DNA of 64,000 nt, from positions 10,277 through 74,276 of the forward strand of contig NZ_KL591014.1 in assembly GCF_000716335.1 (NCBI RefSeq), in the 5' to 3' direction. The position numbers and the translations under genes are program-made. The notes under the pieces are model-generated. The model did no database searches, was not told where the DNA came from, and worked only from the letters and a program-made list of their open reading frames with translations. Each line of letters begins with the position of its first letter. Within the stretch, counting starts at the first letter, position 1. Below are positions 1-8,753 of this stretch, piece after piece. This DNA is from Streptomyces sp. NRRL S-118 (lineage in GTDB: Bacteria; Actinomycetota; Actinomycetes; Streptomycetales; Streptomycetaceae).

Positions 1-28
1 TGATCCAGCCTGGTCCGAACGACAGACC

Positions 29-1249
29 CTAGCCGCGCCGGACCGCGTACAGCACAGCGCCCGCCGCCAGCACCGCCGCGCCCGCCAGGACGGAGGAGAC
101 CGGCAGGGCGAAGGCGAGCAGCAGGCACCCCGCCAGGCCCGCTGCCGCCAGGAAGCGGACCCGGTACGTGCCCAGCGTCCACGCCGAGGCGTTGGCGATC
201 GCGTAATAGGCGAGCACCCCGAACGACGAGAAGCCGATCGCCCCGCGCACGTCCGCCGTCGCCGCCACCACCGCGACGACGGCCCCCACGGCCAGTTCCG
301 CGTGGTGCGGCACCTGGAAGCGGGGGTGGACGGCGGCGAGGGCCTTCGGCAGATGGCCGTCCCGGGCCATCGCCAGCGTCGTCCGGGACACCCCGAGGAT
401 CAGCGCCAGCAGCGAGCCCAGCGCCGCCACCGCCGCGCCCGCCCGCACCACCGGCACCAGCCAGTCGGCACCCGCCGCCCGCGCCGCCTCGGCGAGCGGC
501 GCCGCCGCCCCGGCCAGCTCCCGCACGCCCAGCACCGACAGGACGGAGACCGCCACGCCCGCGTACACCACGAGCGCGATGCCCAGCGCCAGGGGGACCG
601 CCCGCGGGATCGTCCGTGCCGGGTCCCGCACCTCCTCGCCAAGAGTGGCGATCCGCGCGTACCCCGCGAACGCGAAGAACAGCAGCCCCGCCGCCTGCAG
701 CACCCCGCCCGCCGTCACGTCCCCGGCCGGCTCCAGCCGCCCGAAGTCCGCCGTGCCCGACCCCAGGGAGGAGACGACCAGCGCCGCCAGGACCGCCAGG
801 ACCACCGCCACCACGGCGCGGGTCAGCCACGCCGACTTCTGCACGCCGGCGTAGTTCACGGCGGTCAGCGCCACCACCGCCGCGACCGCCACCGCGTGCG
901 CCTGCTCCGGCCAGACGTAGGCGCCGACCGTCAGGGCCATCGCCGCGCAGGAGGCGGTCTTCCCGACGACGAAGCCCCAGCCCGCCAGAAAGCCCCAGAA
1001 AGGACCCAGCCGCTCGCGACCGTACACATAGGTGCCGCCCGAAGCCGGGTAGCGGGCCGCCAGCCGGGCCGACGCCATGGCGTTGCAGTACGCCACCGCC
1101 GCGGCGAGCGCGAGCCCGAGCAGCAGCCCGCTGCCGGCCGCCTCCGCGGCCGGTGCCAGCGCCACGAAGACACCGGCCCCCACCATCGAACCCAGCCCGA
1201 TGACCACCGCGTCGAAGACCCCGAGCGACCTCCGCAGTTCCCCTGTCAT
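29..1249 (-). CDS. APC-family amino acid permease
   Basis: Polytopic inner-membrane transporter of the amino acid-polyamine-organocation superfamily. The N-terminus (LGVFDAVVIGLGSMVGAGVF) carries the GxGxxxGAGxF signature of helix 1, and about 12 hydrophobic segments follow along 406 residues. ATG at 1247-1249 is chosen because the family starts a few residues before LGVFDA; an upstream in-frame start at 1312 would add a charged stretch with no family counterpart. The substrate cannot be read from sequence; proton-coupled amino acid uptake is the usual role. It is transcribed away from the small membrane protein gene at 1336. Confidence 0.85.
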   Translation of the reverse strand: MTGELRRSLGVFDAVVIGLGSMVGAGVFVALAPAAEAAGSGLLLGLALAAAVAYCNAMASARLAARYPASGGTYVYGRERLGPFWGFLAGWGFVVGKTASCAAMALTVGAYVWPEQAHAVAVAAVVALTAVNYAGVQKSAWLTRAVVAVVLAVLAALVVSSLGSGTADFGRLEPAGDVTAGGVLQAAGLLFFAFAGYARIATLGEEVRDPARTIPRAVPLALGIALVVYAGVAVSVLSVLGVRELAGAAAPLAEAARAAGADWLVPVVRAGAAVAALGSLLALILGVSRTTLAMARDGHLPKALAAVHPRFQVPHHAELAVGAVVAVVAATADVRGAIGFSSFGVLAYYAIANASAWTLGTYRVRFLAAAGLAGCLLLAFALPVSSVLAGAAVLAAGAVLYAVRRG

Positions 1250-1335
1250 GCGCCGCACCCTACTGAGGCCCGCAACCACTGGTCGTGCCGCGGGCGTCCT
1301 GCAGGACAACACCGTACGAAAGGCAGGTTCACGGC

Positions 1336-1605
1336 ATGAGCATCATCAGCTGGATCGTCCTCGGGCTGCTGGCCGGGGTCATCGCCAAGATCCTGCTCCC
1401 GGGCCGTGACCCGGGCGGCCTGATCGGCACGACCCTCATCGGCATCGCGGGCGCCTTCGTCGGCGGGTGGCTGTCGGCGCGCTACCTGGACCGCCCCATC
1501 ACCAACGAGTTCTACGACGGCGCCACCTGGGCCGCGGCCATCGGCGGCTCGCTCGTGCTGCTGATCGTCTACCGGCTCCTGTTCGGCCACTCCCGCTCAC
1601 GCTGA
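1336..1605 (+). CDS. GlsB/YeaQ/YmgE family small membrane protein
   Basis: 89-residue protein with three hydrophobic segments and the family pattern near the N-terminus (IISWIVLGLLAGVIAKILLPG) followed by a GxxGAFVGGW loop. Members are small inner-membrane proteins often induced by general or acid stress; the biochemical role is unknown. ATG 1336 follows an AGGCAGG ribosome site. Its last 37 bases overlap the 3' end of the convergent alkB-like gene, an unusually tight tail-to-tail arrangement. Confidence 0.8.
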   Translation: MSIISWIVLGLLAGVIAKILLPGRDPGGLIGTTLIGIAGAFVGGWLSARYLDRPITNEFYDGATWAAAIGGSLVLLIVYRLLFGHSRSR

Positions 1606-2306
1606 CCCCCCGGGGCGAGGCCCGTCTCCCGCAGGGTGACGTTCAGCCGGCCCGACACCATCCCCACCGCCGGGTCGGCCGTGCCGGGACACACCTTCGG
1701 CACGCCGTGGTACGCGAAGCGCGAGGGCCCGCCGAAGACGAACAGGTCCCCGGACGCCAGTTCCACGTCCGTGTAAGGCCGCCCGCGCGTCCGCGGGTTG
1801 CCGAACCGGAAGACGCAGCGGTCACCGACGCTCAGCGACACCACCGGAGCACCGGACCGCTCCTCCTTGTCCTGGTGCATGCCCATCCGGGCGCCGCCGT
1901 CGTAGAAGTTGACCAAGGCGGTGTCCGGGGCGTAGACGTCATGGCTGCCGTCGTCCCCGTACGCCTCCCGCAGCGCCGCCCGGCCGAGGTCCCCCAGCCA
2001 GTCGGGGAACGCCGCGACCCGCGCGCCGTTCACGTCGTCGGCGGTGCGGCTGTAGCGGTACGGCTGCCAGTGCCAGCCCACGCACACCGTGCGGACGGAC
2101 ATCACGCCGCCGCCCGGCAGCACCGTCCGCCGCATCGGCACCGGTCCGCGCGCCCACCCCCGGCACGCCTCGACCAGGGCCCGCTGCCGCTCCACGGACA
2201 GCCACCCCGGTACGTGCACCGCTCCGGGGGCGACTTCGCTCCGCCCACGCGCGGCCCGGAACGGCTCCACCGGGAACAGCCCGGCCGCGAACGGCACCTC
2301 GGTCAT
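1569..2306 (-). CDS. alkB: AlkB-type 2-oxoglutarate/Fe(II) dioxygenase
   Basis: 245-residue oxidative demethylase predicted to remove 1-methyladenine and 3-methylcytosine lesions from DNA or RNA. The double-stranded beta-helix metal site is visible: GMHQDKEE gives the HxD pair, YHGVPKV gives the distal His, and GRLNVTLR gives the RxNxTxR motif that binds 2-oxoglutarate. ATG at 2304-2306 overlaps the stop of the ogt gene (ATGA), so the two are translationally coupled. The 3' end overlaps the convergent gene ending at 1605. The pairing with ogt makes a compact alkylation-repair operon without an Ada regulator in view. Confidence 0.88.
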   Translation of the reverse strand: MTEVPFAAGLFPVEPFRAARGRSEVAPGAVHVPGWLSVERQRALVEACRGWARGPVPMRRTVLPGGGVMSVRTVCVGWHWQPYRYSRTADDVNGARVAAFPDWLGDLGRAALREAYGDDGSHDVYAPDTALVNFYDGGARMGMHQDKEERSGAPVVSLSVGDRCVFRFGNPRTRGRPYTDVELASGDLFVFGGPSRFAYHGVPKVCPGTADPAVGMVSGRLNVTLRETGLAPGGQREREWPNRSR

Positions 2307-2800
2307 GGGGCGAGCGCCCCCTCCAGCCCCAGCAGCCGTTCCTTGCGCTCCAGCCCTCCCGCGTAACCGCGCAGCGCCCCGTCGGCCCCGATGACCCGGT
2401 GGCACGGCCGTACGACCAGCAGCGGGTTGCGCCCGATCGCGGTACCGACGGCCCGCACCCCCGCCCCGGGCGCCCCCACACGCGCGGCGATCTCCCCGTA
2501 TGTCACGGTCTCGCCGTACGGGATGTCCTCCAGTGCCCGCCACACGCGCCGCTGGAACTCCGTACCGGCCCCGCCGGCCCACGGGATGTCGAAGCGCGTC
2601 AGCCGTCCGGCGAAGTACGCGGCGAGCTGTCCGGCGATCTCCTCGAACGCCTCCGGCGCGTGCCGCCACCCCTCCCGGACGACCGCGCCGCCCTTCTGCC
2701 CCGGCAGCGACAGCGAGGCCAGCAGCGTCCCGTCGGCCGTGGGCTCGCCGACCAGCAGCATCTCGCCGAGCGGCCCCTCGACGTACGCGTACACCGTCAT
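2303..2800 (-). CDS. ogt: Methylated-DNA--protein-cysteine S-methyltransferase
   Basis: 165-residue suicide methyltransferase that transfers the methyl group of O6-methylguanine to its own cysteine. The active-site motif RPCHRVIGADG is present (Cys about residue 133), preceded by the helix-turn-helix region EDIPYGETVTYGEIA and the arginine-finger segment. It is the single-domain Ogt type; there is no AdaA zinc domain. ATG at 2798-2800 is preferred over the upstream start at 2947, whose extra residues are low-complexity. First gene of a two-gene operon with alkB (4-bp overlap). Confidence 0.92.
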   Translation of the reverse strand: MTVYAYVEGPLGEMLLVGEPTADGTLLASLSLPGQKGGAVVREGWRHAPEAFEEIAGQLAAYFAGRLTRFDIPWAGGAGTEFQRRVWRALEDIPYGETVTYGEIAARVGAPGAGVRAVGTAIGRNPLLVVRPCHRVIGADGALRGYAGGLERKERLLGLEGALAP

Positions 2801-3033
2801 GGCTGGTCCTGCCCTTCCCTCACGCTCCATCGTCCCCGTCCGCCCCACCAGTCTGCGGCGCCCGTCCACCGCGGGCTGGCGGGATTCGGACACGAAGACC
2901 CGGAGCGTCCGGCACGGCGCGGGAACGGGCGGGGGCGGACGGGCCACCCGGCCGCGTCCGCCCCCGATCCGCCCGTCGGCGCCTCACGCGCCGCCCGCGC
3001 TTCACACCCGTCACCGGTGGTGAGGAGCAGGGA

Positions 3034-3522
3034 TCACCGGTAGTTCACGAACTGCAGCGCGAAGTCGAAGTCCTGCTGCTTCAGCAGCGCGATCACGGCC
3101 TGCAGGTCGTCCCGGCTCTTCGAGCTGACCCGGAGCTCGTCCCCCTGCACCTGCGCCTTGACGCCCTTGGGACCCTCGTCGCGAATGATCTTCGCCACCT
3201 TCTTGGCGTTCTCCTGGGAGATGCCCTCCTGGATCGACGCGAAGATCTTGTACTCCTTGCCGGACAGCTGCGGCTCACCGGCTTCCAGCGCCTTCAGCGA
3301 GATGCCGCGCTTGATCAGCTTGGACTGGAAGACGTCGAGGATGGCGTTGACCCGCTCCTCGGAGTTCGCCTGCATCAGGATCTTCTCGCCGGACCAGGCG
3401 ATGGAGGCCCCGACGTTCTTGAAGTCGTAGCGCTGCGAGATCTCCTTGGCGGCCTGGTTGAGGGCGTTGTCGACCTCCTGCCGCTCGACCTTCGAGACGA
3501 TGTCGAAACTGGAGTCGGCCAT
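3034..3522 (-). CDS. YajQ family nucleotide-binding protein
   Basis: 162-residue protein of the YajQ (DUF520) family, with two ferredoxin-like domains. The N-terminus [20 protein letters not shown] and the segment [13 protein letters not shown] are characteristic. Family members bind nucleotides; some bind cyclic di-GMP and act with transcription factors, but that has not been shown generally. ATG at 3520-3522 gives the canonical N-terminus; an in-frame start at 3615 lies in non-conserved sequence. Monocistronic, divergent from tRNA-Tyr. Confidence 0.93.
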   Translation of the reverse strand: MADSSFDIVSKVERQEVDNALNQAAKEISQRYDFKNVGASIAWSGEKILMQANSEERVNAILDVFQSKLIKRGISLKALEAGEPQLSGKEYKIFASIQEGISQENAKKVAKIIRDEGPKGVKAQVQGDELRVSSKSRDDLQAVIALLKQQDFDFALQFVNYR

Positions 3523-3693
3523 GTCCTGTGGCTCCTTGGGTCGGTGCGTATCGGTGCGACAAAGCCTAGCCACCCGTACACGCCCCGAGCGCTGATCAAT
3601 CCGGTGGCGGAGCACCCCCCGGCATCAGGTATTGTTTACGTCGTTGCCAGGGAGCACCGCGCAAGAGCGGCCGTCTCCACGGCGACGTCCCAT

Positions 3694-3775
3694 GGCGGTG
3701 TGCCCGAGTGGCCAATGGGAGCGGACTGTAAATCCGTCGGCTTAGCCTACCCAGGTTCGAATCCTGGCGCCGCCA
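3694..3775 (+). tRNA. tRNA-Tyr (GTA)
   Basis: 82-nt type II tRNA. Acceptor GGCGGTG pairs with CGCCGCC (one G-T pair); the anticodon loop CTGTAAA gives GTA (3728-3730); there is a long variable arm as usual for bacterial tRNA-Tyr; the T arm is CCAGG-TTCGAAT-CCTGG. CCA is not encoded. Confidence 0.97.
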
Positions 3776-3785
3776 CGCGATGAAG

Positions 3786-3823
3786 ACGGCCCCTGATATG
3801 CGGAAGCGCGCATCAGGGGCCGT
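3786..3823 (+). terminator. Terminator after tRNA-Tyr
   Basis: Perfect 12-bp inverted repeat (ACGGCCCCTGAT / ATCAGGGGCCGT) with a 14-nt loop, 11 nt after the tRNA, followed by TCTGCG. Typical Streptomyces hairpin without a long T tract. Confidence 0.8.
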
Positions 3824-3829
3824 TCTGCG

Positions 3830-4785
3830 TACGTGAGACCGGAACGGGAGCTGTCTCGCCGTTCCCGCTCGATCCCCCTCTGCCAGGAAGTCCGGACGGC
3901 TCGGTGGACGGTCGCCCGCCCCATCGGGCCCCTGCCGGGATGCCGGCGCGGTGCGGTTCGACCGAGCCGCACTCCTGGCGTTCGCCGCCCGTCAGGAACC
4001 GGGAGGGCGGGCGGCCTGCTGGGCGCCGAGCCGGGGTTCCACCCCGGGGCCGTGCCGGGCGGAAACGGCGGCGCGGCGAAGGTCATAGGGGTGCTTGCCG
4101 GCTTGGGGTTCCTGCGTGCTGACGTGCGGACGCCCGGACTTCCCCGTACCCGCTCTCCTGGACCATGCCGCGTCGGGAGCCACGCAACGGCCGGGGCTCG
4201 CCCTTGCGCTCGCTGTGACGAGCCGCGCGCCGGCTCTGTCCGGTACTGCGGGCGGTGTCGACGCGGGTCCCGTCCGCCGATCGCGCCGGCGAGCACGTGA
4301 CCTGGCCGAGTCCGCCGGCAGGCGGGTGGTCACCGGTCCCGCGACGCGGCCGGGGACCGTCGGCGCGGTGACGGAGTCACGATCCCGAGCGCCGGGCCCC
4401 GCTCGACCACGGTGCGGATCGCCTCGGCTCCGGCTCCGTACTGCCGTGCTCGCAGAGCACCCGATACCCGCCGAAGGCGGCAGGGACCCTGGCCCGGGCA
4501 GCGCCGCGGACCGTGAACGCACGGCTTCGGGCCCGTCCGGCCCTGTTCCGCCGGACGGGCTGTAGGGCCTGCTCTGCGGCACCTGGGTGATCCCGGTGGA
4601 AAAGGCCAGGTCAAGGGGGCTGAGCCGCCTTGTTGGGGACACCGCCGGGGCGCCCACCACGGGCCATCGATCCGGTGAACTATGGCAGCACATCGCGCTT
4701 GATCGCTTTGTGTGGCAATACAGCTACTACCGGCAATCTTCACTTCATATGACCGCCGCGACAGAGTCGCACCCCGGAGGCTGCA
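3830..4785. other. Non-coding stretch, no gene supported
   Basis: About 950 bases between the tRNA-Tyr terminator and the ORF at 4786. Open frames exist on both strands but none has a family-like sequence, a credible ribosome site and consistent third-position bias together. The last 120 bases are AT-richer and probably hold the promoter of the 4786 gene, though no convincing -35/-10 pair is seen. It may be the scar of an insertion next to the tRNA. Confidence 0.5.
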
Positions 4786-7122
4786 ATGGGGACGCTGAAC
4801 AAAATCGAACAGCGTTTCGAGAACTTGGTCAACGGAACCTTCGCCAAGGTGTTCAAATCTGCGGTCCAGCCCATGGAATTCATCGGCGCTCTCAGGCGCG
4901 AGTGCGACATCAACGCCAGGATCTGGAACCGGGACTGCACCATCGCTCCCAACGGCTTCATAGTCGAACTCAGTCCGGGCGATCACGAACTGCTGAGTGC
5001 GTGCCTGGTCATGCTCGGCGAGAAACTGGTCCTGGAGCTGCGTGCGTACGCCGATCAACAGCGCTATTCGTTCGTAGGGCCGCTGAAGGTGCAGCTGCAG
5101 CGAGCGGAGAACCTGAAGGCAGGACAGTTCCGCGTGCGCAGCCGACTCGAGGTCCCGCCCGAGGTTCAGCACGCTCTCCGGGCCGATCCGCGCTATCGCG
5201 CCACGGATGCGCCGTCGGTCGGGCTCGGCAACGGCAGGAACGCGTCGTGGCATGGGCGCCCGCACACCCCGCGCGGGGACAAACAGGTGCTGACGGTGGA
5301 GCAGTTCGTAGCCCTCGGCCTGACGTTCTCCCGGGACGGCACGCTCGTCCGCGCCGACCCGCCGAGCCCTCTCGCCGTGCCGCCCACGTCACCCGGCCTC
5401 CTAAAGCCCGTGACGGACCGCGCGGGTGGGGCCGTTCTGCCCCGTCACGGGCAACGTGCCCTCCCTCCCGGCCCTGGCATGCGTTTCGCACTCGGCCCCG
5501 CGCAAAGCCAGGCACCCCGCCCTGGGGGTGATACCGGCCGCATGCTCGTCGCCGGCTCGTCCGAGCCTCGGATCAGGACCCTGGCGGTGGGGACACCGCC
5601 GGTCACTACAGCTCCCCCCCGCGTCCTCCTCGATGCGGAAGCCCCACCTCATCGGTTCGGCAGACAGCCCCGACCACCGGCCGGGGAACACCGCGGTCGC
5701 CCCGCCGCTCCAGTGCCCGACGGAACCCTCACTCAGTCGAAAGGACCCACTGTGACCAACGATCGCGACACCTCCGTCGACGGTCCCGCACCCGACAGGA
5801 CGCCAGACGTCGCCGACGGACCCGACCTCCCGCCGCCCGCCTCGGGTACCCCCGGCGAGCCCCGGGACGCCGTGTCGACGGAAGCGGGGGCCGGCACGCG
5901 GGGCGCGAACGAGACCTTGTCCGCGAACGAGACCCTGCCGCCGCGCGCCGCGGCGGAGCACCAGCCCGCAGTGCCCGCCCCGCTCGGCCCCGGCGCAGAA
6001 CAGCCTTTGGCCCATTCCTATGTCGACCGGGCGCGCGTGCCGCACGGCGCTCCCGGAATGCCGCCGTACTACAGCCCACCGGCTCACCCCGGTCCGGCGC
6101 TCTGGCCGGGGCCCGACCGGGGTGGCCGGATGGGGCTCCTGGGCCGCAGTGCTGCGGTTGAGCTTTCCTCCGACCGTCTGCTGCGCACCCGGCCCAGCGG
6201 CCGTCGCGGCCTCAGCCGGTTGCGCATCGGCGGCAGGGGCGCGGAGCGGGAGCGCGAGCAGAAGTTGGCCATCCTCCGTACTCCGGTGATCAGGTGCCAC
6301 AAGATCGCCGTCATCAGCCTCAAGGGCGGAGTCGGAAAGACGACCACCACGACCGCCCTGGGCGCGACCCTCGCTACCGAGCGCCAGGACCGCGTCGTCG
6401 CGATCGACGCCAATCCGGACGCGGGAACGCTCAGCCGGCGAGTGCGCTGCGAGACCAGCGCCACCATCCGCGACCTCGTGGCCGAGCTCCCGAGTATCGA
6501 CAACTACATGGCCGTACGGCGCTTCACCTCGCAGTCACCGAGCGGGCTGGAGATCCTGGCCAACGACGCGGACCCTGCGCTCTCCACGGCGTTCAATGAC
6601 GAAGACTACCGACGGGTGGTCGGCTGCCTCGGGCAGCACTATCCGATCGTCCTGACCGACTCCGGAACCGGTCTGCTGCACAGTGCGATGCGGGGCATCC
6701 TGGATTTCGCGGACCAGCTGATCGTGGTCGCCACACCCAGTGTCGACGGTGCCACCAGCGCCAGCACCACCCTGGACTGGCTCAGGGCGCACCACTACGA
6801 CGACCTCGTCCAGCGGAGCATCACCGTGATCTCCGAGCCGCGCCAGAAGAGCAAGCTGGTGAAGGTGAACGATGTCGTGGACCACTTCCGCGCCCGCTGC
6901 CGGGGCGTGGTGATGATTCCGTTCGACGAGCACCTCGCCACGGGCTCGGAGGTCGATCTGGAGCAGATGAAGCCACGAACCCGCCAGGCCTACTTCGATC
7001 TGGCGACGCTGGTGGCCGCGGACTTCCCGCGCACCCAGCCCGAGGCTGCCAGCTGGGGCGCCGCCTACCCCCACTCGGGCTACACCGCGGCCAGCATGTT
7101 CGCCGCCCCCGCATGGGGCTGA
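4786..7122 (+). CDS. DUF3662-like N-terminus joined in frame to a MinD/ParA ATPase
   Basis: 778-residue open frame with three parts. Residues 1 to about 125 ([20 protein letters not shown]...) match the DUF3662 domain found at the N-terminus of FhaA-type proteins. Residues about 130-480 are Pro/Arg-rich and poorly conserved-looking. Residues about 500-755 form a deviant-Walker ATPase: [17 protein letters not shown] (P-loop), [12 protein letters not shown], and [10 protein letters not shown] for the Walker B region. This ATPase class resembles EspI/MinD-like proteins linked to type VII secretion. The start at 4786 has GGAGG 5 nt upstream. A second start (GTG 5752) with its own ribosome site lies in frame, so the locus may make two proteins. 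No WXG100 or secretion ATPase gene is adjacent. Confidence 0.7.
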   Translation: MGTLNKIEQRFENLVNGTFAKVFKSAVQPMEFIGALRRECDINARIWNRDCTIAPNGFIVELSPGDHELLSACLVMLGEKLVLELRAYADQQRYSFVGPLKVQLQRAENLKAGQFRVRSRLEVPPEVQHALRADPRYRATDAPSVGLGNGRNASWHGRPHTPRGDKQVLTVEQFVALGLTFSRDGTLVRADPPSPLAVPPTSPGLLKPVTDRAGGAVLPRHGQRALPPGPGMRFALGPAQSQAPRPGGDTGRMLVAGSSEPRIRTLAVGTPPVTTAPPRVLLDAEAPPHRFGRQPRPPAGEHRGRPAAPVPDGTLTQSKGPTVTNDRDTSVDGPAPDRTPDVADGPDLPPPASGTPGEPRDAVSTEAGAGTRGANETLSANETLPPRAAAEHQPAVPAPLGPGAEQPLAHSYVDRARVPHGAPGMPPYYSPPAHPGPALWPGPDRGGRMGLLGRSAAVELSSDRLLRTRPSGRRGLSRLRIGGRGAEREREQKLAILRTPVIRCHKIAVISLKGGVGKTTTTTALGATLATERQDRVVAIDANPDAGTLSRRVRCETSATIRDLVAELPSIDNYMAVRRFTSQSPSGLEILANDADPALSTAFNDEDYRRVVGCLGQHYPIVLTDSGTGLLHSAMRGILDFADQLIVVATPSVDGATSASTTLDWLRAHHYDDLVQRSITVISEPRQKSKLVKVNDVVDHFRARCRGVVMIPFDEHLATGSEVDLEQMKPRTRQAYFDLATLVAADFPRTQPEAASWGAAYPHSGYTAASMFAAPAWG
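5740..5754 (+). promoter_or_regulatory. Internal ribosome site and GTG start for the ATPase half
   Basis: AAAGGA followed 6 nt later by GTG at 5752-5754, in frame with the long ORF. Translation here would give a 456-residue MinD-like protein beginning [11 protein letters not shown]. The 300 bases before it look less protein-like than the flanking domains, which supports an originally separate gene. Confidence 0.5.
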
Positions 7123-7124
7123 TC

Positions 7125-7521
7125 GGTCACGCGAGAGAAGGCTCACGACGAGGCGTCGTCGACCATCGCGACTGCCTGCGCCGCCACCCGACTCCAAGGG
7201 CGCTCGGCCCTTCGTGACGGCGCGTTGCACGTGGAGCGGTGACGCCGTGCCCCGCGAAGGGTGATGCGCCACCGTGCGCAGCGACGTCCTGACCGTCCTG
7301 GGCCACTGCCCCGGGTCTGTGGGCGATACAGGGACGACATGTCGCGTCCCGCCCCGTCGCGCGATGCGCCACCCCTGTCGACCCGCGGCAACACGGATCG
7401 ACAGGGGTGGTGCCGCTGCTTACGGAACGGCGTGGAGCAGGGCCGCCCGGCGGAAGACGGCGGACGTGGGGCCGGGCGCGGGCTTTCAGGGGGGAGCGGG
7501 AGCCGAGCGACCGGCGGGGAG
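7125..7521. other. Intergenic, nothing recognised
   Basis: About 400 bases between the ATPase stop and the convergent GyrI-like gene. The open frames here look like chance frames in GC-rich DNA. No clear terminator hairpin or promoter was found. Confidence 0.5.
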
Positions 7522-8019
7522 TCAGTCGGCCAGCCGGAAGGCCAGCTGCGTCTCCCACTGAGACGGGTCGGGCTGGACGCGCGGGTCCGTGCGGTACGAC
7601 TCGATGCGGCAGCCCCACCGCTCCACGCCGTCCACCTCCCGCATGTCCCACGCCAGGCCCCGCTCGCGCGCCCACTCCAGCAGGGTCCGGGCCGCGTCCC
7701 CCAGCCCGTCCGGGTGGCCGCGGTGGAGCAGCGTCGCGTAGCGGCCGGCCGGGAGGAGCGCCATGCCGACGTCGCCCTCCGGCTCCGGCAGCGGCGAGGC
7801 CACCGGAATGCCCGCCTCCACCTCCGACTCGCCTGCCGGGTCGAGGCAGTTGTAACGGAAGAACGGCGCGCCCGTCATAGCGATCTCCCGCGCCGCCAGC
7901 CACCCCACCAGCTCGGGCAGCCGGTCGGCGACCTCCGCGAAGCCGTCCATCGTCACCGTGCGGCGCATGAAGACGTACGGCTGTTCCGCGCGCTCCTCCA
8001 CCACGGGCCCGGCGGCCAT
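7522..8019 (-). CDS. GyrI-like / effector-binding domain protein
   Basis: 165-residue single-domain protein resembling the GyrI-like ligand-binding fold (SOUL/GyrI): an N-terminal EERAEQPYVFMRRTVTMDGFAEVADRLPELVGWLAARE, a central FFRYNCLD, and a C-terminal REVDGVERWGCRIESYRTDP. Such stand-alone domains bind small cationic or hydrophobic ligands; no DNA-binding part is present. The start ATG at 8017-8019 overlaps the stop of the upstream gene; a GTG at 8022 is equally placed. Coupled to the NAD(P)-binding protein, with which it may be co-regulated. Confidence 0.7.
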   Translation of the reverse strand: MAAGPVVEERAEQPYVFMRRTVTMDGFAEVADRLPELVGWLAAREIAMTGAPFFRYNCLDPAGESEVEAGIPVASPLPEPEGDVGMALLPAGRYATLLHRGHPDGLGDAARTLLEWARERGLAWDMREVDGVERWGCRIESYRTDPRVQPDPSQWETQLAFRLAD

Positions 8020-8675
8020 CACTCGCCCGCCACGGCCTTGACGGCCACCGACACCGGCACGGACCCGCTCACCAGCTCCAGCGTCAGGCCCGCGGTCGCC
8101 GGGGTCTCCGCCAGCTCGGCCAGTACCGCCGCCACGTCGTCGCGGGGCACTGGTCCGCGCCCCGTCGACGCCTCCAGCCGGACGAGCCCGGTCCCGGCGT
8201 CGTTCGTCAGCATGCCGGGCTTCAGGATCGTCCAGTCCAGGCCGGACCTGGCCCGTACGTAGTCGTCCGCCGCACCCTTGGCCCGCAGGTACGCGTCGAA
8301 GACCTCGTCACCCGGGTGGTCCGCGTCCGCGCCCATCGACGAGACGACGATGTAGCGCCGCACCCCCGCCCGTTCCGCGGCGTCCGCGAAGAGCACCGCC
8401 GCGCCGCGGTCCACCGTGTGCTTCCGCTCGACGCCGCTGCCCGGGCCCGCACCCGCCGCGAAGACCGCCACGTCCGCGCCCTGCAGCGCGGCCGCGACCA
8501 TCTCCACGGTGGCCGACTCCAGGTCCAGGACGACCGGTTCGGCGCCGGCCGCGCGCAGGGCGTCCGCCTGTTCCGGGTTGCGGATGACGCCCGCGACCTC
8601 GTGCCCGCCGGCCGAGAGCAGCCGCTCCAGCCGCTGGGCGATCTGACCGTGTCCTCCAGCGATGACAATGCGCAT
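8019..8675 (-). CDS. NAD(P)-binding Rossmann protein (atypical SDR, YwnB/NmrA-like)
   Basis: 218-residue atypical short-chain dehydrogenase/reductase. MRIVIAGGHGQIAQRLERLL is a glycine-rich nucleotide-binding loop; YIVVSSMGADADHP and DWTILKPGMLTND are typical of the YwnB/SDR_a5 group. The classical YxxxK catalytic pair is not obvious, so it may bind cofactor as a sensor or reduce an unknown quinone-like substrate. ATG 8673-8675 is chosen because the Rossmann strand begins immediately. Overlaps the downstream GyrI-like gene by about one codon. Confidence 0.82.
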   Translation of the reverse strand: MRIVIAGGHGQIAQRLERLLSAGGHEVAGVIRNPEQADALRAAGAEPVVLDLESATVEMVAAALQGADVAVFAAGAGPGSGVERKHTVDRGAAVLFADAAERAGVRRYIVVSSMGADADHPGDEVFDAYLRAKGAADDYVRARSGLDWTILKPGMLTNDAGTGLVRLEASTGRGPVPRDDVAAVLAELAETPATAGLTLELVSGSVPVSVAVKAVAGE

Positions 8676-8753
8676 GCTCCCGACCGTACGACCCCGGCGG
8701 CGAAATCGCGCACGCACCGCCCGGGAACGGGTCGTGTGCCGCTCGCGCCCCCC

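Noticed and set aside
3833..4565. Several open frames of 150-230 codons after tRNA-Tyr
   Set aside because: No ribosome sites and composition like random GC-rich sequence; no recognisable motif.
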